A stretch of 64,000 nt of DNA from JAIQFL01 sp035295745 (GTDB lineage: Bacteria; Acidobacteriota; Terriglobia; Bryobacterales; Bryobacteraceae), in the NCBI GenBank assembly GCA_035295745.1, contig DATGIL010000051.1, positions 6,800 to 70,799 on the forward strand. Direction: 5' to 3'. The position numbers and the translations under genes are program-made. The notes under the pieces are model-generated. The model was not told where the DNA came from, ran no database searches, and worked only from the letters and a program-made list of their open reading frames with translations. Position 1 is the first letter of the stretch. The number at the start of each line of letters is the position of its first letter. This document shows, in pieces, positions 43,801-49,320 of the stretch.

Positions 43801-44721
43801 GCCGGCTTCCCGATCAATCTCTTTCAGGTGAACCCGAACAACGGCGGGAACTCCATCGAGTTGACCAACCGCAATTCGAGCACCTACAATTCCGGACAGG
43901 TCGAAGTCCGGCGCCGGTTGTCCCAGGGACTGCAACTGCAATTCAGCTATGCACTTTCGCATTCCTTGACGGACGCAAACCTGCCGACGCTGCGCGATTG
44001 GGGCGGGAACAAGGGGCCGGCCACGTTCGATATCCGGCACGGATTCAAGGCGACCTGGATCTACCAGCTTCCGTTCGGTCAGGGCCGTCCGATGCTTTCC
44101 AGCCTGCACGGCGTTCCGGGCAAGGTCATCAGCGGATGGGAACTCGCGGGCGTAGCGCGCGTGCAGAGCGGCACCCCGGTGAATTTCACCAGCGGCCGCA
44201 GCACCTTCAACCAGAACGATGGCGGCGTGACGTTGTACAACATCACTGCGAAGCAGTTGCAGGACCAGATGGCTCTCAACTTCACGAGCCAGATCAACGC
44301 GAACGGCGTGGCGACCGGAACTGCTTTCTACCTGCCACAGTCGTTTATTCAAAACAGCCTGGCAGCAGCGGGGATCAGCGGGACGTTCAACCCGAGCGCG
44401 CCCTATCTCGGGCCTTGCAACGCCGCCGGTCAGATCTGCAACCAGATCTTCATCTACGGGCCGTGGCTGTCGAAGTGGGATGTGAGTCTGGTAAAGCGCA
44501 CGCAGATCAAGGAGCGGTTGAACTTCGAGTTCCGCGTGCAAGCGCTGAATCTGTTCAATCATCCCAACATCCTGGTACCGGGCGGCGCGGCAACGGGCGG
44601 CAACATCAATGTTGCGCTGAACAGCACCTTCGGACAGACGACGCAGGCGTTCCGCGATCTGAACAATACGAACGATCCGGGAGCCAGGAGTCTGGAGTTC
44701 GTCGCACGCTTGAACTTCTAG
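40852..44721 (+). CDS. Giant TonB-dependent receptor, Oar-like, second long copy
   Basis: A 1289-residue outer-membrane receptor. ATG 40852 follows GGGAGGG by seven bases and gives the signal peptide MRLFSTSVVFFLCVAAGFSQ; the frame extends upstream but without reason. A carboxypeptidase-regulatory-like domain (RMDGVVTDQQNAVVPAAAVV, TGSYKVTVTKEGFKSV) precedes the plug (PQPTINITIDGINVQDNATK, then GAVQIKFVTKGGTNSFHGG) and a long barrel that ends in SLEFVARLNF with terminal Phe. It shares layout with the copy at 29095-32691 but differs in sequence. A hairpin with a T-run follows 42 bp after the stop. Confidence 0.92.
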   Translation: MRLFSTSVVFFLCVAAGFSQVTTTARMDGVVTDQQNAVVPAAAVVVVQSATGQSLRTVTDDKGYWALPSLQTGSYKVTVTKEGFKSVTNNNVIIDAGVPATVNIVLAVGATTETVEVMAGAEIVQTDSATVSSTLQGRQINDLPFTSHNVTELIASQPGTQNADGVRYATINGLPQPTINITIDGINVQDNATKSNPDSVFNAVQPRTQAIEEMTMSTAAASADSTGEGAVQIKFVTKGGTNSFHGGLYETNRNSYFEACAFFNCLQGAAKDRINLNEYGFTIGGPVLKNKLFFFESFEFFDLPQSFPETGTWLTPTAASGVFTYNVGGAVKTVNLYTLAAQANPSLPAGVRAFPTAGDPTLAKTYSLINQLITASGGTPVSRIVSNNDYNRENFTSNAPAVNNRKFQTARLDYNLTDKHHINAVWNYQVNSRSPDGLNLEYRILPGTGTQLGSPSLEGQYGINWTGSIGLRSVITPTITNEFTGGIQGGANALGDGLSTADYGIWNGKLLSFAGYMTNPYNGNYTNFAPRSTPVYQVNDNVSYLKGNHLLNFGFNFTQINAWQAAANSSLLNTLALGQAAGDPDNTGATSLFTTTTLPGASATQLSDAANLYAILVGRVSAVTSSAVLGEQTKTYGSNFSVDRDHMREYAGYIQDTWRVSSQVTISVGLRWDRQGAIRNLDNLYTRPGFAGLFGVSGVGHLFQPGVLDGSVPVFSLVPPGVGGYDPGVGHFNPSFGIAYRIPKGGVFHWLTGDDAVLRSGFSISTIRQGIGFLDGVWGANAGRSLSTSTSPSTTPSVFTAGNVLFSDPTYPTLVPSSIDPAFPNPSFPLAVQSGQTVEDYNPKIKAEYVESYTLGFQRQLNRDTVVEFRYVGNHGVDLWSAVNLNEVNVVESGFAQQFQQAQNNLAIANGISVAQLLNPSVKLTTNNYGNQGLPGQVNVPLITTAIGSSTDQTTVTQLQQGQAGATANGIATNATRMANLTKAGFPINLFQVNPNNGGNSIELTNRNSSTYNSGQVEVRRRLSQGLQLQFSYALSHSLTDANLPTLRDWGGNKGPATFDIRHGFKATWIYQLPFGQGRPMLSSLHGVPGKVISGWELAGVARVQSGTPVNFTSGRSTFNQNDGGVTLYNITAKQLQDQMALNFTSQINANGVATGTAFYLPQSFIQNSLAAAGISGTFNPSAPYLGPCNAAGQICNQIFIYGPWLSKWDVSLVKRTQIKERLNFEFRVQALNLFNHPNILVPGGAATGGNINVALNSTFGQTTQAFRDLNNTNDPGARSLEFVARLNF

Positions 44722-44762
44722 CCGGGGGTGAGGAGAAAATCCTCAAAAACGGGCGAATGGTG

Positions 44763-44820
44763 GGGACAGGCTACGTAATTCCCGAATTGAATTCGGGGTT
44801 ACGTAGCCTGTCCCTTTTTT
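44763..44820 (+). repeat. REP-like long palindrome with a T-run, probable terminator
   Basis: GGGACAGGCTACGTAA (44763-44778) pairs with TTACGTAGCCTGTCCC (44799-44814), with a further CCCGAAT/ATTCGGG pair inside, and six T follow at 44815-44820. The GGGACAGGCTAC arm resembles repetitive palindromes of the REP/RAYT class that I have seen in other bacteria. As it lies 42 bp after the TonB receptor stop with a T-run, it should end its transcript. Confidence 0.8.
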
Positions 44821-44854
44821 GTGGTCCTTTTTGTTGGTCGCTCCGATGAGTGGT

Positions 44855-44985
44855 CGCTTGCTGACGCGCGCGGCTCGTCAGCGCAAGTATTCGCCTGAAG
44901 GTAGCTTACGAGCCGCGACCGTAAGGGAGCGTTGCTACCACGCCGCCAAAGCAGTCAATATCGCTTGCTCACGCGCGCGGCTCGC
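44855..44985. repeat. Three scattered copies of the CGCGGCTCGT repeat, one inverted
   Basis: Copies of the same 24-base core as the 43- and 46-bp arrays: 44855-44878 (46-bp type, plus), 44908-44931 (43-bp type, minus) and 44962-44985 (46-bp type, plus, with one mismatch at the end). The inverted middle copy can pair with either neighbour to form a hairpin. They lie in the 335-bp gap (44722-45056) between the convergent TonB receptor and sigma-54 regulator genes, which has no gene. Confidence 0.8.
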
Positions 44986-45056
44986 ATGGGAGGTGCGGGG
45001 CGCGGTTAGGAGAAGTTGTGTAGCCAAAGCGGATGCTTTTGGAGCGGGTTCGGGCG

Positions 45057-47129
45057 TCAGACGCTTTTCGTGCTGATTCCGAGCTTGCGCATCTTGGCCT
45101 GCAGCGTCGTCCGCTTCATGCCCAACTTCGCTGCCGCTCCCGAATCTCCGCCGACCCGTCCGCCGGCGTCGTGAAGAGCGCGAATAATCGCCTCCCGTTC
45201 CGCCGTCGCCAGAGTCACGACGCTCGCCGCCGGCGTCACCGCATGCTTCAACTCCCGGACCGGCGCCTGCAGCACGGGACCCGGCGAGACGATCACCGCG
45301 CGCTCGATGAAATTCTGGAGTTCGCGAATGTTGCCCGGCCAGTGGTAACGCGTCAACACCTGCATGGTCTCCGAAGGAATGGTGTTGATCCGACGGTTCA
45401 TGCGGCGCGCGTTCTGCTGAACGAAATAGCGCACCAGCAACGGAATATCCTCGCGGCGGTCGCGTAGTGGTGGGACGGTGAGAGGAAAGACGTTGAGCCG
45501 GTAGTAAAGGTCGGCACGAAAGAGACGCTCCTCCACCATAGAGGAGAGGTCCCGATTCGTGGCCGCGATCAGGCGGGCGTCCGTCTTGATGGTGCGCGAA
45601 CTTCCCAAACGCTCGAACTCCCGTTCCTGGAGGACGCGCAGAAGCTTAGTTTGCAGTTCGAGCGGAATTTCGCCGACCTCGTCGAGAAACATACTGCCGC
45701 GGTGCGCCAGTTCGAAGCGCCCGATGCGCTGCGCGATCGCGCCCGTGAACGCGCCTTTTTCATGCCCAAACATCTCGCTTTCGAGCAAGCCGGTGGGAAT
45801 CGCCGCGCAGTTCAGCTTGACGAAGGTGGCCTTGGAGCGTGAGCTGAGGTCGTGGATGGCCCGCGCGAGCAGTTCCTTTCCGGTGCCGGTTTCGCCGTAG
45901 ATGAGGACGGTGGAATCGGTGGGTGCGACGGTCTCCACCTGCTTGAGAATCGCTTTGAGGGCGGGACCCTGGCCGATGATCTCCTCGAACCGATTCTCCG
46001 TGCGGATCTCGTCTTCGAGGTAAACCTTCTCTTCAACCAGGCGGCTGTTCAGTTCCTCGATACGCTTGTAGGCCAGCGCGTTTTCGAGGGCGATGGCGAC
46101 CTGCCCGGCGGCTTGCGAGAAAAACTGCAGATCGCCGGAGGTGAAGAAGTTCTTCTGGCGCGATCCCAGGTTCAGTGTGCCGAGCACGTTGGCATGCGAA
46201 ATCAGCGGCATGCAGCAGAGCGAGTGAAGCCCTTCCTGGGCCATGATGACGCCCGTGGTTTTGGAGATCGCCGAGGCCTCTTCGAGGGTGAACAGTCTTC
46301 CCTGGCGGCTCTGGAAGACATACCCGGCCAGCGAGTCATCCACAGGCACCACTGCATCCTCGCGAATCGCGCCCAAGCTGTCGGGAAAATCCAGCATCTG
46401 CAGGCGAAACGCACGCAGTTCGGGATCATAGATCAGCAAGCTGGCGTAGTCGAGGCCGAAGGTACGGCGCAAAGAGGACGAGATGGCTTGAAAAAGCTGC
46501 TTGCGTCCGAGGCAGCTCACCACAGCATTGTTGATTTCCAGCAGGGCGCGCAAACGGTCGCGCTCCCGCGAGAGCTGTTCCTCGTAGGCCCGTGACGATT
46601 CGAAATTCAGTGCATTGTCGACGGCCACGGCCACCTGGCGGGCTACCTGCTGCATGAATTCGATGTCTTCGGGACTGTAGGAGTCTTTGTGCAGGGAGCC
46701 GAAATGCAAGCCGCCGATATCGCGCTGAGCTGTGAAGAGGGGCAGAATGCAAAACGACTGGATGCCATTCGCGCTCAGCAGATCGCGGATGATGGGATAG
46801 CGTTTCTCTTCGACAATGTCGGCAATATAGTAGGGCTGGCGCGTCTCGAGCGCCAGACCGGTAGGCGTCTGGTCAAACGGAATGGGATCGTGCGTCTCGC
46901 CCAAGACCGGACGATCGGTGTGCAGAATGTGGAGACGGAGCACCCGCTCCTTGGGGTCGAGAAGAGTCAGGGTGATGAAGTCGAAGGAGACGAGCTGGTT
47001 GAGGCAGCGGCTGAGATCGGCGAATAAGGTCGAAAGCTGGCGGTGCGCCGCGATCGACTCGGCGACCTCCAGCAGCGTTTCATAGCGCGCGTGAGTTGCG
47101 TCCGGGTGTGTCAGAACAGGCGATGGCAT
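45057..47129 (-). CDS. Sigma-54-dependent activator with two GAF domains (FhlA/NorR-like)
   Basis: A 690-residue enhancer-binding protein. Two GAF domains (about residues 15-160 and 190-355) bind small ligands. The AAA+ domain follows with Walker A (LIYGETGTGKELLARAI), the sigma-54 contact motif GAFTGA, Walker B (MFLDEVGEIPLELQ) and DLYYRLNVFPLTVPPLRDR. The C-terminus is a Fis-type helix-turn-helix (AAAKLGMKRTTLQAKMRKLG). It activates transcription from -24/-12 promoters in the presence of an unknown ligand. The start is open: M at 47129 overlaps the STAS gene by 50 bp; 47168 or 47195 would overlap more. No RpoN gene or -24/-12 site was found here. Confidence 0.9.
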   Translation of the reverse strand: MPSPVLTHPDATHARYETLLEVAESIAAHRQLSTLFADLSRCLNQLVSFDFITLTLLDPKERVLRLHILHTDRPVLGETHDPIPFDQTPTGLALETRQPYYIADIVEEKRYPIIRDLLSANGIQSFCILPLFTAQRDIGGLHFGSLHKDSYSPEDIEFMQQVARQVAVAVDNALNFESSRAYEEQLSRERDRLRALLEINNAVVSCLGRKQLFQAISSSLRRTFGLDYASLLIYDPELRAFRLQMLDFPDSLGAIREDAVVPVDDSLAGYVFQSRQGRLFTLEEASAISKTTGVIMAQEGLHSLCCMPLISHANVLGTLNLGSRQKNFFTSGDLQFFSQAAGQVAIALENALAYKRIEELNSRLVEEKVYLEDEIRTENRFEEIIGQGPALKAILKQVETVAPTDSTVLIYGETGTGKELLARAIHDLSSRSKATFVKLNCAAIPTGLLESEMFGHEKGAFTGAIAQRIGRFELAHRGSMFLDEVGEIPLELQTKLLRVLQEREFERLGSSRTIKTDARLIAATNRDLSSMVEERLFRADLYYRLNVFPLTVPPLRDRREDIPLLVRYFVQQNARRMNRRINTIPSETMQVLTRYHWPGNIRELQNFIERAVIVSPGPVLQAPVRELKHAVTPAASVVTLATAEREAIIRALHDAGGRVGGDSGAAAKLGMKRTTLQAKMRKLGISTKSV

Positions 47130-47445
47130 CGGGACGTCGAGCAGCAGGCTGTTCTTCAACCGTACCATAACCCGTAGGATCGGATATCTCGCCAATCAGC
47201 GACTGAATCAAAGGAGTGCTGGCGAGGAACCGAACACCCGCGTGACACATATCGGCCACCAGGGACTGACCATCGGGATCGATAAAATCGACTTCGCGGA
47301 GATCCAGGACAGTCAGACGGCCTTCGGTGGTTGACGCCGACGTCTGCCAACACTGGCGTAATTCGTTTACCCAGGCACCCGACAACCTGCCTTCCAAACG
47401 AAAACGAAGCTCTCTGGCGCTGTCATGAATGGTAATCTTCAACAT
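47080..47445 (-). CDS. STAS-domain (anti-anti-sigma-like) protein
   Basis: A 121-residue protein with a single STAS domain: LKITIHDSARELRFRLEGRL, then LTVLDLREVDFIDPDGQSLV and ADMCHAGVRFLASTPLIQS. The usual phosphorylated Ser of SpoIIAA (DSSG) is replaced by DPDG, so phospho-switching is doubtful. Its 3' end overlaps the start of the sigma-54 activator by at least 50 bp in another frame, so the two are cotranscribed and probably work together. ATG 47445 was chosen over ATG 47463; neither has a good ribosome-binding site. Confidence 0.7.
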   Translation of the reverse strand: MLKITIHDSARELRFRLEGRLSGAWVNELRQCWQTSASTTEGRLTVLDLREVDFIDPDGQSLVADMCHAGVRFLASTPLIQSLIGEISDPTGYGTVEEQPAARRPDAIACSDTPGRNSRAL

Positions 47446-47657
47446 GGCCCGCCGAGGAAGCATGCACGAGGGCTGCCAGAGACGTCAAGACTCCAGGAAT
47501 GAATAAGTTGGGAAAGAGCGTCGAGGCTGCGTGCTTGCCCAAATACTGGCAACGGCCCGCGGTTGGGCGCGATTTGGGCACTGCACGAATTCTTCACAAT
47601 CGTGCCCTCGGTAAAGAATGACCAGCGTATTTAGATTGTGAAAGGGCAACCGAACGT

Positions 47658-48200
47658 ATGAAAGTGGCAATCATGATCCTGGCTGTGGGGTTGGCGCCGT
47701 CGTGGGCGCAGGAGATCAAACTGCCGCCCAGTTTGGAAAAACTCGCGGAGAAGGCAGAGGAAGCGGTGGTGGTATCGCTCGACAGTAACATGTTGAAGCT
47801 ACTCGCCAAGTTCGACGGCGGCGCGGATGCCGACCTCAAGCAGACACTCAATGGAATCGAGAGCATTTATGTGCGCAGCTTCCAATTCGGATTTGAAAAC
47901 GAGTATAAGGATGCGGATGTGGAGGCGCTCCGCAGCCAGTTTCAGGGGCCGGGGTGGTCGCGAATCGTAGGCGTCCGCTCCAAGAGCCACTTTGAGGACG
48001 GGAACGTGGATGTGTATTTCAAAGACGGCGGCAACGGCAAACTGGGCGGCATCGTCGTGATCTCGGCCGAAGCGCGGGAGCTCACATTCGTGAGCATCGT
48101 TGGGTCGATTTCGCCCGAGCATCTGGTGGACTTGGGCGGCCATTTCCATGTCCCCAAGCTGGAAATGGCGCTCGGCAGCAGGCGAAAGGAGATGAGATGA
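47658..48200 (+). CDS. DUF4252-like secreted protein, first of a pair
   Basis: A 180-residue exported protein (signal peptide MKVAIMILAVGLAPSWAQ) with the pattern of DUF4252 domains: LEKLAEKAEEAVVVSLDSNM, then IESIYVRSFQFGFENEYKDA and WSRIVGVRSKSHFEDGNVDV. Function unknown. The last four bases overlap the next gene (ATGA), so they are translated together. It is divergent from the STAS gene. Confidence 0.78.
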   Translation: MKVAIMILAVGLAPSWAQEIKLPPSLEKLAEKAEEAVVVSLDSNMLKLLAKFDGGADADLKQTLNGIESIYVRSFQFGFENEYKDADVEALRSQFQGPGWSRIVGVRSKSHFEDGNVDVYFKDGGNGKLGGIVVISAEARELTFVSIVGSISPEHLVDLGGHFHVPKLEMALGSRRKEMR

Positions 48201-48709
48201 AACTCCAGGCTACTGTCGTGATGTTGGCGTTTTCGACAGCGTTGGCAGGTGCGGATCGCGACTTCGAACGGATCGTGAAGGCAGTGGAATCGCACTACGG
48301 CGTCAAGCAGACTCATATTCCCCTGATGGGAGTGGCGAATCTCTTCACGAAGGTGGCACGGCCGGCGGGGACGAAGAGCTTCAAAATCGCAATCTTCGAG
48401 AACATGGGGGCGGCGAACGGGTACGGAGAAAATGCGGGTTTCGACGGCCTGTTCGATGAGCTGGCCGCGGGCGGTCTGAGGCCGATGATCCGTACGCATT
48501 CACGGCACAACGCGGAATCGACGTACATCTGCACGGGCGAAGTAGGGAAATGGACGCGAATGCTGGTCGCGACGTTCGATCGGAATCAAGCTACGGTGGT
48601 GGAGGTCGAGGTCAACATGGACACACTCTTGAAGGTCATCGCATCTCCGGAACATGCCGGGCAGATGTTCGGCCAGAATTTTGGCGGGAATCGGGATCGG
48701 GACTGGTAA
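48197..48709 (+). CDS. Secreted hypothetical protein paired with the DUF4252-like gene
   Basis: A 170-residue exported protein (MKLQATVVMLAFSTALAGAD) that begins in the ATGA overlap with the upstream gene. The mature part (DRDFERIVKAVESHYGVKQT, FKIAIFENMGAANGYGENAG, YICTGEVGKWTRMLVATFD) looks alpha/beta with a helix-strand start, similar in shape to its neighbour, so it may be a diverged relative. The function is unknown. The stop is at 48707-48709, adjoining the U-tract of a terminator that points the other way. Confidence 0.72.
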   Translation: MKLQATVVMLAFSTALAGADRDFERIVKAVESHYGVKQTHIPLMGVANLFTKVARPAGTKSFKIAIFENMGAANGYGENAGFDGLFDELAAGGLRPMIRTHSRHNAESTYICTGEVGKWTRMLVATFDRNQATVVEVEVNMDTLLKVIASPEHAGQMFGQNFGGNRDRDW

Positions 48710-48799
48710 AAAAGTAAAAGCCCCGAGCTGGGTACTCGGGGCCTGCACTCAGATTATGGCGGTGGGAGGGGACTCACCGCCTGGGATGCTGTCTGTGTT
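48709..48799 (-). ncRNA. Candidate small RNA with own promoter and terminator
   Basis: On the minus strand a promoter reads TAGACA (-35, 48834-48829), 17 bases, GATAAT (-10, 48811-48806) with an extended-10 TG directly ahead (TGTGATAAT). About 80-90 bases on there is a rho-independent terminator: stem GCCCCGAG/CTCGGGGC (48742-48720) followed by TTTTACTTTTTT. Between them lies a second stem GGCGGTG/CACCGCC (48781-48758). No minus-strand gene ends here, so this is a free-standing unit with no ORF. It is about 90 nt long. It is predicted only; no known RNA family is assigned. Confidence 0.6.
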
Positions 48800-48805
48800 G
48801 TTTTG

Positions 48806-48856
48806 ATTATCACACCTTCAGATCTGATTGTCTACTATTTTTCAAAAACTTTTGAA
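48806..48856 (-). promoter_or_regulatory. Promoter and operator-like repeats of the candidate small RNA
   Basis: The -35 (48829-48834) and -10 (48806-48811) boxes are spaced 17 bp. A 10-bp palindrome TCAGATCTGA (48818-48827) lies in the spacer and an inverted repeat TTCAAAA-AC-TTTTGAA (48841-48856) sits seven bases upstream of the -35 box. The latter could be an operator or an AT-rich UP element. Confidence 0.55.
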
Positions 48857-48897
48857 CCGATTTTCTGATATCCTACGGCGCAGCAGGGAGGCGCATC

Positions 48898-49164
48898 GTG
48901 GCGGTGCTGGTAGGCTTAGCCATCCTGATATCGATCTCGGCATGGGTCTGGCAGGATGCCAGGAAGCGCGGCATGAATCCGCGGTGGGCAATCGGCGTCG
49001 GGCTTGCGATGATTATCTTCCTGCCGCTCTACTTTGCGCTGCGGAAGCCGGTCAAATGTATCGAATGCGGGACGAACATTGACTCTTCTAGCAGGCGGTG
49101 CGCCAGTTGCGAGGAACGCGTGGCCAGCGAAAGCGACATCCGGTCAGGCCGGATCTTCGGCTAG
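48898..49164 (+). CDS. Small zinc-ribbon membrane protein
   Basis: An 88-residue protein starting at GTG 48898 after GGGAGG. The N-terminal half has two membrane helices (VLVGLAILISISAWVWQDA and WAIGVGLAMIIFLPLYFAL) and the C-terminus a four-cysteine zinc ribbon: VKCIECGTNI and RRCASCEERV. Layouts of this kind occur in small membrane proteins of unknown role. It lies between the candidate small RNA and the first kinase gene. Confidence 0.78.
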   Translation: MAVLVGLAILISISAWVWQDARKRGMNPRWAIGVGLAMIIFLPLYFALRKPVKCIECGTNIDSSSRRCASCEERVASESDIRSGRIFG

Positions 49165-49271
49165 CCAAGTTCAGCCAGGCCGTTCCAGAATTGCGCAGTA
49201 GCCTAGTCCTACCGGTTCCATTCGTTTTCCCAGCAGCACAGCGGCGCCAAACTGCCTGTCGCGCGGGCCCT

Positions 49272-49299
49272 CTGGCACAGGGACTGGGCAGTATATAAT
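49272..49299 (+). promoter_or_regulatory. Promoter of the first RCC1 kinase gene
   Basis: CTGGCA (49272-49277), a 16-bp spacer and a perfect TATAAT (49294-49299). The expected start near 49306 leaves a leader of about 15 bases before the ATG at 49321. Confidence 0.6.
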
Positions 49300-49320
49300 C
49301 ACGTTGCACATGAGGTGCCC

